Source: Circinella umbellata (Eukaryota > Mucoromycota > Mucoromycetes > Mucorales > Lichtheimiaceae). Taken from it: DNA of 64,000 nt. Below are positions 24,994 through 37,385 of this stretch, in pieces. The notes beneath the pieces were generated by a model that saw only the letters and a program-made list of their open reading frames with translations, was not told the DNA's origin and searched no databases. The DNA is taken from positions 124,001 to 188,000 of the forward strand of contig JAIWNF010000075.1 in assembly GCA_025093555.1 (NCBI GenBank). Direction: 5' to 3'. The first letter of the stretch is position 1, and the number at the start of each line of letters is the position of its first letter. The position numbers and the translations under genes were made by a program.

Positions 24994-27900
24994 GTATTAT
25001 TGATATTATATTATTTGATTTTTTCTTTTGTAATACTTTTCTTTTTTCTCCTAAATCCCTCCTTCACATATATACACTCCTAATAATTGTAATAATATAA
25101 AATACAAAATAAAGACACGCGTCTGTATTTTTATCATGATCATATCTTCTTACCAATTTAGTTTTGACGAATTTATTTCTTCAATGAAAATATACAACTT
25201 TTTGACTATACAGTCTTAACCATTAAGTTGGAGCTTTTTTCTTGAATACTCTCTTTGTCCGGTCCCATTTTTTTCTTCTACATAATTGAAACAGCTATTT
25301 CGGCTCTCATCAGCTATTTTTTTTTATTTCTATAAATCAATACCACTTATATTATATATATTGTCTGTCGTATAGACGTGAGGTCTAGATATATTAATGT
25401 TACGTAGTAGTACGTAATTGATATATATTACCATAATATTTTATATTCTTCTACGTGGGACCCGTTACGCCAAAATATGCTCACCTGGAGGACTATTAAT
25501 CTTGGATTTACTAGAGATCGCTTTGGAGCCAGTGAAAAACATTCACAACCTTTATTTCTGGCCATTAGAACTATAATAGGTTCGGAGAGATCATCGTAGC
25601 AGATTATTAGAATTAGCAGCTCATCCTCGACAACTCTTTATCAGTAACATGTTTACAGATGTTTCTCTCTATCTAGCAACTAAAAAGGGTTTACGCATGG
25701 CTTAAAGCTATAGAAATCTCTGTTATGTACTGTAGACAGAAACGAACTAAGGTAAACTAATCATTTCGAACTTTATTTAGCATTCTGTACGTAGCAATTT
25801 GAACAATTAAGATTAACTTTCCATTTACTTGTTATGTAACAGTATCGCAATTCAATCATCCCAATATTGTTGATATTATTGATTAAATTTTTGATATTAT
25901 GGATGCTTTGATATTAATTATTTTTTTTAAGAATAAAAGTTTTAAGACAATATTTTCTACTCGTATGTAATAATGATTTGATTCCATGAAAAAGTTATAA
26001 TGACATACATGTATCCGAGCAAACTATATTCGGTATACATACTCTCTTTTTTTACTAGTGTACGATGGTTGTATTATTTCACGGCTATTAATTGACGATA
26101 CTCCTTAAGAATGTCACACGAAATAGTTTATGACGCTCAACTAAAACAAGTAATGTACTTGGTCGATTATCAATGGCAATTGTTGATAATAAGACATCTG
26201 GATAGATACTAGAGCACCATAAGATATATTTTAATAACACTGTTGGATTCTATATAAAGTTGTAATTTTTTTTCTCTTTTTGCTATAAATATATACATGT
26301 AGTATACTATTATTATTATTGAATTTTCCCTATATACAAAATGTCTTTTAATATCATGAATATAAAAATAGTGTATTTATTTCTATGTAGCTGATAGTAT
26401 GGTAAAAACATGGCTTATTTAAGCAACTAATAAAAGAGATAGAGTCATTATGTGTGAGGAAGAAGAAACCGTAGTAGTAGAAAGGTACTACATACATATA
26501 TACCTAAAATAATTTATCTTCTGTAGTAGCACAAAATCACCATCAAGGGTAAAAATGTTACCGAGATAATGTTGCAATATTTATGTCTGTGCCCAGGCCA
26601 TGGATACATTACAAATTGGTGTACAATACATGCAACGAATTTAGTTTGAGCTTAAAAAACATCAGACACACCGTCTGTCCGATTACCCTATTTCTTAATT
26701 TATTATACGCGATGTAGCATTCAAAAGAAAATACATATAATAGCTTAATAGCATCAAAAATAAATTTGAAACATATACATTATTCAGAATATAATTATAT
26801 TATTAAAGGTCTAATGATAGTAATGTAATAATTGTAAAAAGTCTGTACATGATTTGCTAACTTTACTTTTTTATGTACTTGATTTTAAAGTATTATTTCA
26901 GTAGAGCAACATGCATATTTGTTAATAAAGGATGTAATATCGCATGATTAAAAGAGTTGACTCATGTTTTACCATATATGATCTACGAGCACCCCGTTTT
27001 TTTTTTCAAATCCATTGACTACGAGAGAGTCTCTTGCAGATATGAGAGGTTTAATTTGGGCTCCATAGTATTATTTCAAAATGCAACCAAAACATGTTTT
27101 TATTTCAATTCCAAAACACCTCTATAATAGAAGTAAACGACAATTTTGATTGCAGCCATATAAATCTCAACAAATAAAAATCCGAGTTTTAAGCTATTAT
27201 AAATAACTATTTTTACAAGTGATAATGCCGTTAATCGGTGCTCAACATTGAATTTTTGATTATTCTCAAGAAGCAACTTTTATAGTAGATTATGCTAATA
27301 AAGGCAACTGATCACATTGACAGGCTACCAAACAGATCGACCAAATACAGAAAGTTTGCTACCTTTTACTTTTTTGTTTTGTCGATCTTCTCTTTCTAAA
27401 ACACACCAAAATTATGGATTTTTTTTCGGTCCAAAGATACGTTTTTTATCGGCTTTGTAAATATCGTGTGCATAACATCTAGTGCTATTAGTATAGTCTT
27501 CTTGATATTTCATATTAAAATCCCATTCTCTACTTTTTTTTATTCTATTTATTTATTTTGGTACATTATATTTATTTTACATGAAAATAATATATGTCTT
27601 TTCATAAACTATGCTTAATTGTATAGTAGAGTTTTTTTTGTGTTGTGCCTATGGGAAAAAAAAAGAAAGAAAGGCGATAATGTAATAAAAAAATTGTTGT
27701 CCAGATTAGCGGTACGATAAAATAAAGACGCAATTTTTATGCAATGTTATCACTACATTAATAACGATAGTAACATTACACAAACAAAATATAACTGTAA
27801 AATCCAAATAAAGAAAGAATAGACGAATTAGTTCTATAGCTGTTGCTTGGATACTATCTATAAACATTATAATAAGTATATTCTAATAAACATTGACAGG

Positions 27901-28437
27901 GTCCACAATTTCTTAAGATGGATCATTTCTCCAAATAGGTTATGTCGGACCATACATGCGCTAGAATGTTGTTACAATATGCTCTATACCTGCTCGTTGT
28001 GGATGGTTAATATGTAAAAAAAAAAATAAGGTTTATGAAAGATGTAATGTATAATGAAGTCTAAACCATTTTATACTATTCTTCACGAGGCGCGTGTTTA
28101 TAATTTTTCCTTTTTACTTCCATAAAACATAAACTTATCTGCAAGTAGTGGGGGAGAAGTAAAAGGTTACGCAAAACGTAGTGCTTTGTGTACATATCAA
28201 CACTTCTTTTCTTAAAATAAATAAACAAAACAATATAAATATAACCATCTTTTCTTTGCTTTTTCCACCTGTTTCAAATCAACCCACTCACACTTAATAA
28301 TTTTTTCTTGGTAAAAGTTTAACTTTTACTACCCAATCCTTTCTTTTTATTATTCCCCCTTTCCTTTCCCTTATCTCTCATTTTTTTTGTATTACTATTA
28401 ATAAGTAAAAAAAAATATACTTCCTAAATATTTTAAT
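24994..28437. other. AT-rich intergenic DNA, SUB2-SUB3 spacer
   Basis: No gene supported. A short island (about 25440-25720) has more balanced composition and partial open frames, but no family that I can name; it may be a transposon relic. The 200 bases before the SUB3 ATG are pyrimidine-rich, as at the other copies. Confidence 0.55.
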
Positions 28438-31400
28438 ATGAGGTTGCTTAATTCCATTGTGTTATTAGCAGCCACAGCTGGATTGTCCAGTGCAGCAGGT
28501 CAGCAAGAAGCTCAATTCGATGTTGGGGGTATTAAACCCTTCGTTACTGGTCGTTATATCTTTGAATTTGGTGGTTCCAGTGCAAAGTCAGATAGTCAAA
28601 AAGTTGTCGACTTTTTAAAAGACAAATTTACAGATGCTACATTATCGGTTCCTCAACTTTTTGATCATGCTTTAATGAAAGCTGCTACCATTCAATTCGA
28701 TAAACCTGTTCCAGATAAAAAGAAGAATAAAAATAACGATTCGTTGCTTTCCCCCAACTCTTTATCGGTTAACAACGAGAACGATGGTGATAAAATTGAT
28801 TTGGATGATATTGTCAAATCTATGGCCGACTTGGGAATCGTTACCAACGTTTATCCTGTTCGTATTGTTCAACGTCCTAGTACTTCTGCCGTTGTTGCTA
28901 CTACAGATGGTATAGATACCAGTAAATTATTCCCTCACGCACAAACTCAAGTAGATCGTGTTCATAGTGAGCTCAAGAACACTGGTAAAGGAATCAGTGT
29001 TGGTGTTATTGATTCTGGTAAATTTAATTTCATTTTTATAATTGAATTTTCATGTGTTTTCTTGTAATTTACACAAAGGATTAAATGAATACTCTATTTG
29101 TTGGCTGAGTTACACGACATTCATCTCATTTTATTTTTTTCCTTTTATGAACACGTCTGTTATTCTAGGTGTTGATTATATGCATCCTGCTTTGGGAGGT
29201 GGTTTTGGTGAAGGTTTCAAAGTACGTTATGGTAGAGATCTAGTCGGTGACAATTACGATGCAAACAATCCAGCCTCAGTACCAGTTCCTGATGATGACC
29301 CTATTGATACTTGCGATTCAGGTGCATCAGGTTGGTAAAATGCTTTTTACTTGTATTACAAATGGCGGAAAAACAACTTTACCTTTTTCTATAAAAAAAC
29401 GCAAACAGGTTTTTAAACGTTATCTTTTTCTTTTTTTCTGGATAATATAGGTCACGGAACACATGTCAGCGGTATTGTTGCAGGAAAGAGTGATGTAAGT
29501 TTTATATTTGTAAATATAAATAAATTATTCAACTTGACGTGTAGTATATTTATTTGCTTCTTTATGCTTTCAGAACTTCACTGGTGTTGCTCCTGATGCG
29601 ACTCTTGGAATGTGGCGCGTTTTTGGCTGTACTGGTTCAGCTTCGGATGATGTAATTATGGATGCTATGTTGAGTGCTTATGATGCCGGCGTTGATATCA
29701 TTAGTATGAGTCTTGGTGATGTCCATGGTTGGCCCAGTGGTCCCAGTGCTGTTCTTGCTGAACGTATTACTGCTACGGGTGTTCCAGGTAACTTCTAATC
29801 CCGCTTTTACTATATGCATGATTCCCACCCCCATATATCTGGAGTTGACTAACAATTTTTTAATTTTTTTTCTTCATTTTTTTTTTAAAAAAGTTATTAT
29901 TGCTGCTGGTAATGAAGGTTCATCTGGTGCTTTCACAGTCAGTGTTCCCAGTGTTGGCCATGGTGCTTACTCCGTTGCTTCATTTGATAACAATAATAAT
30001 CTTATGAACGCTTTTGAAATTGAAGGATCGTCCGAGTCATATGGTATGATTATACTTATTCTTTTTCTGTTCACTGTGTTACCAGTATCAATATTAGTAC
30101 ACCCCCCCCAATAGGTAAATTAATTTTCCTGTTTGCGGTTCTAATAAATTAGGCTATGCTTTTGGTGAACCGTCACCTGGCAAGATTCCCAATGGTCAAA
30201 TCGTTGCAGGTGATACTAACGTCGGTGGTTCTTCCGATGGTTGTGACAAGGCAAAAATTCCAAGTAATGTCAAGGGGAACTTAGCCTTGGTTCAACGTGG
30301 TAGTTGTACATTTGATGAAAAATCAGGCAATTTAGCCGCGGCTGGTGCTGTTGGTGTTGTAGTTTTCAATGCTGAGGGCCAAGATGTATTTACTCCTTCT
30401 ACCCCTGAATCCAAGATCCCCGTTGTAGGCGTTAGCAACAAAGTTGGAAAGATCCTTATTGAAGCCATTAAAAAGGGTGATACTTCACTTACGTTTGCTG
30501 ATGAACAACAAGTTGGTCCCGTTAGTACTGGTAACACTGTCTCTTCGTTCTCAAGTGTAGGTCCCTCTTATGAATTAGACTTTAAGCCTGAAATTGCTGG
30601 TGTTGGTGGCAATGTTTATTCAACTTTGCCAAGAAAGTTAGGCTCTTGGGGTATTATGAGCGGTACTTCTATGGCTACACCATATGTATCTGGCTCCGTA
30701 GCTTTGTACTTGAATTCCCTTAAAGGCAAAAAGACAACCCCTGCTTTTATTCTTGAACAATTCCAAAATTATGCTTTCAAGGCTCCTACTGTAAATGGTG
30801 AAGATAATGTTGATAGTCCTTATCGTCAAGGTGCCGGTCTCGTTCAAGGTAATGTATTATAATTACAGTGAGAGAGAGAAATATTACATCATAACCACAT
30901 TTTAGTGTTTTTAAATTACCTGATATGTATATATATACTCATAAGAAAAATTTCATTCCATGTATTATTATAGTTTATGATACTATCAAGGAAACCGTTC
31001 ATGTCAGCCCAGGTGGTATCAGTTTTAACGACACTGCCAATCTCGTCAAATCCCATACTTTGACCATTACCAACAATGGCGACTCAATTGTTTCTTATCA
31101 AATCTTGAACAATGTTAGTGTTTCCGTTGTCCCATATGCCGATACCAAAGATTATCTCTTTAAAGAGCCTGCTTCCTTTGGAAAAGATGCTGCTAGTTTG
31201 AAATTCAACAAAAAGACTATCAAGATTTCCCCCGGAAAAAGTGCCAAGCTCAAGGTTTCTGTGATTCCACCTAAATCTAATCCTGCTGATCACATTATGT
31301 ATGGTGGTTATATTCAACTCAAGAGTCAACAAAAGAAAAATGCAAAGGATATTACTATTCCTTATGTTGGTATTGCTGGTAATCAACGTGAATTACCCAT

Positions 31401-31818
31401 TTATGGTTACGATACTCCATACTTAACTAACAGCACTGATGCCACTTACATCTTTGGTCCTGATGATGTTTATGAATATAAGCGCGCTGGTGGCACTGCA
31501 CCCATCTTTATCTTTTATTTGGCAAATCCTTCCAAGCAAATTAAGGCACCACTTTTTGATGCTGAAACTAATAAGCAATTGGGTTATGCATTTGCTGATA
31601 TTGAATTGTCGGCTCGTTCTAGTTCTGGAAACCCTGGATTTGCTCTCGAATGGAAAGGTTCTTATACTTCCAACTTGCCTGTTCTTAACCTCCCTATTAC
31701 AAAGCTCGCTTCTCCAGGCAAGTACCGTATTGGATTTAATGCTTTGAAATGGCTTGGTAATCCTAAGAGCAAGAAGGATTGGGAAAACTGGACTTCAAGC
31801 GTTATTGAAATTAAATAA
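28438..31818 (+). CDS. Secreted subtilisin-like serine protease, copy 3 (SUB3)
   Basis: Seven exons: 28438-29017, 29169-29330, 29451-29494, 29574-29787, 29894-30043, 30153-30848, 30974-31818; 896 aa. Signal peptide MRLLNSIVLLAATAGLSSA, then propeptide (YIFEFGGSSAKSDSQ). Catalytic residues are D192 (GVIDSG), H249 (GHGTHVSG), Asn in AAGNEG, and S556 (GTSMATP). The PA insert reads SCTFDEKSGNLAAAGAVGV; the C-terminal region has ISFNDT, VIPPKSNP and MYGGYIQL. First four exon lengths equal those of SUB2 (580, 162, 44, 214), pointing to a relatively recent shared ancestor. Its codons look richer in C-ending synonyms than those of SUB1, which may reflect higher expression (an impression, not a count). 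It has every expected residue and no lesion, so it is the best reference copy of the family. Confidence 0.95.
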
Positions 31819-32701
31819 TAGTATTTTGTTTTTTCTTTCATCATAATGTATTATTATAATTCATTCTCTACTTTATTTCTTTCTTTTCTTTTCTACAAAG
31901 TAATATGTTGTAATTTATCAAATATTCTTAATCGAAATACATATAAAACATAGTAAACTGTACTAACTATAGCTATTTTATTATATAACTTATTTTTTGT
32001 TTTTTCTTTATTTTCTGGGGTGATACTGTTGCAAAATTGGGATTGAATAATTATAGCTTGTTTCTGGCGTAGTTTCGATTTTTTTCATCAAGTTTAACAT
32101 TAATGCAAATGATGAAGTTACTCTTTGACGAATAAAATGAAAATACTGTTACGACAATATTTTGTGCTTAGCTTACACGCTTTGTTACGTAATAAAATAC
32201 TTTCTCAAGAATATCCATTGTCTTATGTAAAATGATATTGATAGGTTATGTCATTTGAAGAGAAACTAATAATAAATATCTATCATCATACTTTAAAGAA
32301 GCTAATCTAAATAATACTATAAAATTCAGTAAGTTAGACTCGGAGATATTGCACGTAGACCTAAATAGATATAGGTAGAGAATATAATTTATAGTTGATA
32401 ATACATGTGTACGATAATATGATGATGTTCTTATGTTCCTAGATAACAACTAATATTCCGAGGGTAATTCTCAATCTATCAATTGACGGTAAAAAAAAAA
32501 CTCCCCTTGTCTTTCGGCTTCCCCTTTTTTTTACTATCTTATATAACAAACAAATTTTAATTATCTGACTTATCAGATCAAATCTCGATACGCTGATTAA
32601 TGCAAAGCACAAGGGGTACATGGGTTTTCCTGGATGAAAATATAATCAAAAATTATCTGATCGAGATTTATAATTCAGAGATCTTATTATTATGATATGA
32701 C
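31819..32701. other. AT-rich intergenic DNA after SUB3
   Basis: 3' flank of SUB3 followed by stop-rich AT sequence. No supported feature. Confidence 0.6.
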
Positions 32702-32796
32702 ATTTCTTTATTCCCACCCCGACGTGTAGTTAAATAAAAAAGGATTTACCATCCCCTAAAAAAAAAAAAAAAAAAAAAATTTCTTTATTCCCACCC
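32702..32796. mobile_element. Tiny poly-A-tailed insertion with 18-bp direct repeats
   Basis: The 18 bases at 32702-32719 (ATTTCTTTATTCCCACCC) recur exactly at 32779-32796. Between them lie about 37 bases of unique sequence ending in an A-run of about 22. A target duplication flanking a 3' poly-A tail is the expected trace of target-primed reverse transcription, here with an extreme 5' truncation. A LINE machinery is present in the window (59-64 kb). Confidence 0.6.
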
Positions 32797-32810
32797 AATA
32801 TTTTTTCTTT

Positions 32811-35340
32811 ATGGATTATCCATGGAAACAAGAAGTAGAATCCAGTGGATTATCTGGTTCTAGTAATCTTACTCTCAACAAAAATGAATAGTGTTAATAA
32901 TAGAAGCGGCAAGGTCATTGACGGAAGCTGTTCGTTATACACTTCGAATAGTAGTGTATCAGAACGCATATTATTAATCAGTCATCAACGGATACTCAAG
33001 AAACACGAATTGGTTTTGACGAGAATAAATATACCAACGAAAACCAAAAATATATCAAGAGGATTCTCAAATATCTCCGGAATCCGAGGATAAAGAGGAT
33101 GGCGGTGATACAACGTTAGCTAACGCGCCATGGCGATATAAAGTAGTTGCACTTGCTACAGCTTTAATGTATCTACTGTTTCTTCTTTTTTTGAGATTCA
33201 AATAATTTTGACTGTACTTGTACTCATAATGTATAAATAGGTTACCAGGTGAAATAAATTATGTGCTCTACTGATATAATATTTTTTAATTATATAGAAC
33301 ATCTTATCACATGTAACCATATTATACATACTTATATATTTGTTGTTATTGTTTGCTTTTTTATACAGTGGGCTCTCATTTTTCTACCAGTGCACTAAGT
33401 GCCATAAAGTCATCTATTCGTAATGTAAGATTATCATTATTATTATTTAATTACAGAGAAATAATTTTTTCAATTGATAGTGATTATATATGATCTCAAT
33501 AATTATAACAAACCAAACATTAAATTTTGTTATATCTTTCATGTTAGAGTCTACATATTGATAATACACAATATAGGGTATTATTATTATTTGTCTCGAT
33601 TATCAATACAATATTCCCTATTGTTGGTGGGATGTTTTTAGATCTCTTTGGCTCTATTTGGGGAACCATGGTTGTTAATGGCCTTGTCATTTTAAAAAGT
33701 TTACTCACTGCACTGGCGGCACAATTCGCCTCCTTCCCGCTTATGATCGTAGGTTGAATCATATTCGGTATGTATCCTTCTTTTGTTATATATATATATA
33801 TATGTATGTATCTTATTTGTTTAATCTTCTCTTGCTTTACAATTTTAACAAAGTTTTCATTATTACTTACAGGTATTGGTGAAGGGCTTATTGTAACAAT
33901 GCAAGAATCTGTTCTTTCTAAATGGTTTTGTACTCAAAGTTTATCTATCACCATTGGTATACAGCTATCTATTAGCAGATTATCTACATTTTTGTGTACA
34001 CTTTCTGCTAATCCTGTGGCTCAAAGCACTGGAGATTGGGCTTGGAGCTTTTGGTTAGTAATTATTCTTTGCGGGTTTTCGATTTCTATGAATGCCATTT
34101 ACGCCATTGTTATGCGTCGTTTGGAAGGAACAAGTGTGGTAACTGAAGAAGATGTAGCTCGACTCAAGAAAAAAAATTCATTCAAGTATAAATTGATTAT
34201 GAAATTTCCTGTTTATTTTTGGGTCATAACTGTGATTGAATTTATATTTGCAGCAGTCTGGTCATCATTTCAAACAATTAGTACGGATTTGGTTGAAAAT
34301 CAGTTTGGTGCAGCAAGTGTACTTGCAGGGTATACCGCAAGTACATTAAATGTAGTTCCTATTGTTTTAACACCACTGCTTGAAATTTTTATAGATTTGT
34401 ATGACCATCGAATTAAAATATGTAAGTATCTAAATATAATTACGAGCCAGTAATAAATTATATTTTAAACAACAACGAAAAGATCCTATACTTCGCTTTT
34501 TGACTTATTTCACCATTAATATTAATACAATATACATAGTAACATGTTCTGGAATATTTTTGATCATTTGCGCCGTTCTACTTGGTTATACTTTCGCAAA
34601 TCCAATGGCTGGTATGGTTCTGTACTCGTTTTCATTAGCTTGCGGAACAATTCCAATGATCACTTCCATTGGCATGGTTCTATCTTCTGATTACATTGGA
34701 ACTGGACTTGATATTTATAAATCAAGCAATAACAGTGTGTTATTTTAGAACGTGGTGATATAAACAGCGATGCCACAACCAAATTTTTGTCTTGAATATC
34801 GAGCGTCAACTATATATACATAAGACTAAGAACCTGATTTACTATATATTTTTTTTCTATTTTAACAGTTGGTTCTGCTATATTAGATATTATTGTTGGC
34901 TTGGTACAAGATCGAACAGCAGGTCACTCTTATTCAGGTAAAAAGAAAACAATATCTAATAATTTGTAAATAATGCTGCTTAAAATACGACAAGGTGCAA
35001 AAAAACGAGCAATAATAAAAATAATAAAAATAGTAACTATTTATTATAGGTGTTATGACTTTATATCTTGTATTAGCTTGTATTGGATTAGGTTTTGTCA
35101 TCGTATTTTTTATTTGTTCAACGTTTATTTATGATTAATTTACTTGAAGTGTTATGTGAAAAACGTCAAGAAATAATGAACGAAAGAAATGATCGAGAGT
35201 TGGAACTTAATCGACAAGGACGGGATTCATATGAAGAAAGTGATATCAAAACATTTAATATAATATTTATTTTTTATTATTGCATTGCTTGTTGCTTGTT
35301 GCTTGGACTCTTTTCTTTGTTTATTCTATTGGTACAACAC
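32811..35340 (+). pseudogene. MFSD1-like major facilitator transporter, decayed
   Basis: Recognisable exons: about 33062-33170 (WRYKVVALATAL), 33369-33423, 33548-33770, 33873-34421, about 34540-34730, 34869-34937, 35050-35130 and on. Typical stretches include GGMFLDLFGSIWGT, GIGEGLIVTMQESVLSKWF and NPMAGMVLYSFSLACG, which place it in the MFSD1-like group of lysosomal/vacuolar MFS carriers (family inference). Lesions: several stops and a frame change between the ATG at 32811 and 33062; no splice donor of the right phase after the first membrane segment; TGA at 33755-33757 where Arg is expected (a CGA-to-TGA change); and a frame break near 35105-35135 before the C-terminal frame ending LLGLFSLFILL. 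The central exons are well preserved, so inactivation may be recent. A functional paralog elsewhere in the genome is likely. Confidence 0.8.
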
Positions 35341-37385
35341 AATTAAAATTTAGAACCCGTATTTCCTAGTACTTTCTATCTTTAATATCTTTTTTTTTTG
35401 CTGATAGTGTATATAGCGTATACTACTCGTACTTTAAATAACAATAAATATCATTCCTTTCTCCCTGCTCTTAACACAAAAATAATATTATATTCCAAAT
35501 CACATATCTATAAACTTGAATTATTGCTTTATTGTCTCTCTATTGTTATTTTTTTACAATTATGGAAACGAATTTTTTTTTATCCTGAAGAAACATTATT
35601 TTATTGTATTAAGGGTAGATCCTTTCGAAGGCCAGTATGCTACTTTAAAAGATATTTACGTATTGGAAAAACAAATTTAGAAATGGAGTTAGTAAAGCGT
35701 AAAGATCGTCTACGGTAATAACAGAGATAAATTACGTAAATTTCTTTGTGGAGACAGCCGTATGTGTATCAAAAGATGGATGTGACAAAAGGAAAAAAAA
35801 TTTGACAATCTTGTAACAAGACTTACCAAATGGCGAATACGTAAAGATAAAAAATACAATAAACGGGTTAAAAATTATTAAAAAACATTAATAAAAAACA
35901 CTTCTTTCTTCATTAGAAAAAATATACTTATGATTTTTATTTCAGTTGATAATACCATTTATTTTATTTAAGCTATGTAAAAATGTACCTGTAGTAAGTA
36001 AAAGTAGATTGAGAGGCTTGTTTTCTCTTATAATTATCTAACCTTTTAGCACAAATCAGAATCTTGAGGATATAAAAAAATCATTCGGGCCATTTTCTGT
36101 ATATCGTATTTAGCAGTCAATACACATAATGTTAATTTTGCGTTTCTCTTTGTTAACTGCAGGATGTCCCCGGTAAGTCAAAAATGAACTGGGTCCATTT
36201 TATAATGATAATCATTGATACGTAAAAGCAAAGAAGAAAATGCCGTAAAAAATAAGCGTGATACATTCGTGGTAAATAATGTAAAAGAAAAACTTGTTTT
36301 TGCACGCCACATAAATAGTGCTTGCAATAATTCTGAGAGCGCAAGATGGTAGAACAGAAAATCAGTTATTTCATGTACGACAGAGATATTAGTATTATCG
36401 GATTTTTTCCTTTATTATAAATCTGAATGGGAAGAATTATTAGATAAATAAGAAAAGATTGCGGCGCCCAAGAGTGGCCGGTTTGATGCAAATGTTGATG
36501 CTGTCATACATGTGAGGCGTACTTTTTCTTGTATTACAAAAACAAAAAGGCTTATATCTCTATTAAATTTTCCAAGAAGCTTCAGCGCGTTTTTTCTGAT
36601 AGAAGACGTTAACTTACAAACCAAGAATACTATAATATTGGATTAGCAGTTGATAATACTGTTTTTAATAATTGCAGATGTCTTTTCAAATAGTTTCAGT
36701 GTGATCAGAGTAGGTATAAAGCTCTTTTTTTACGTGGCTGGCTATTATAATATATAACTACTGCTGTACAGCACTTTTAAAAGTCATTTACTTTCTTCGA
36801 TGTATCTACCAATAGCAGCAAATCATAAGAAAGAATGACCATTTAAAGGTTTTAAATCTCTCAATTATTTCACACGGTTGATCACACGTTTCATTCCCAT
36901 TTTTGAAAGAATAAGAATAACAGTAAGTATATATGACCCCTTGTTATATTATGCAGTAGAGACAGTAGTGGACAAATATTTGAAGCTGCGGTAAGAGTCT
37001 TTTTACTATATAATAGATGTGCCATATAGATTAAGTTGTTTCATTTAGTAACAGTATCAACTCTAATTAGCGAATCCATTGACATGTACTAGAATGATTA
37101 CACAAAAAATAAATAATTCAATGTTAAAAATAGTTCCGGAGGATCCGATGAAGGGGATGCTTTGTCGCTACGCAAATCGTAAAAACTGCGCCTTTGGTGA
37201 TACAGATCCAAAAGATACGTACCTATTCTCAAGCCATAAGCACATACTAAGCCTTACTTATTATTATTTGCTTTCTATATAACCAAAACAATCTATATAT
37301 ATATATATATATATATATATCCATATTTTTGTTCTGTCTTGCATTACTCTCTTCTGTACCTTTTTCTTTTCAAAAAAATAAAAGC
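35341..37385. other. Intergenic DNA between MFS pseudogene and SUB4
   Basis: One open frame at 35398-35718 (+, 106 aa, with a hydrophobic middle and a basic tail) has no recognised family and is left as unproven. The remainder has short frames only. A (TA)n run at about 37297-37320 precedes the SUB4 start. Confidence 0.5.

Noticed and set aside
30292..31844. Antisense frames across SUB3
   Set aside because: Shadows of the subtilase codons; no independent start context or family motif.
35398..35718. 106-codon open frame after the MFS pseudogene
   Set aside because: No recognised family, and not continuous in frame with the transporter; left as unproven.
1..37300. Frequent TACGTA hexamers in intergenic DNA
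   Set aside because: About thirty by eye over the window, close to what this base composition predicts; no clustering near genes.
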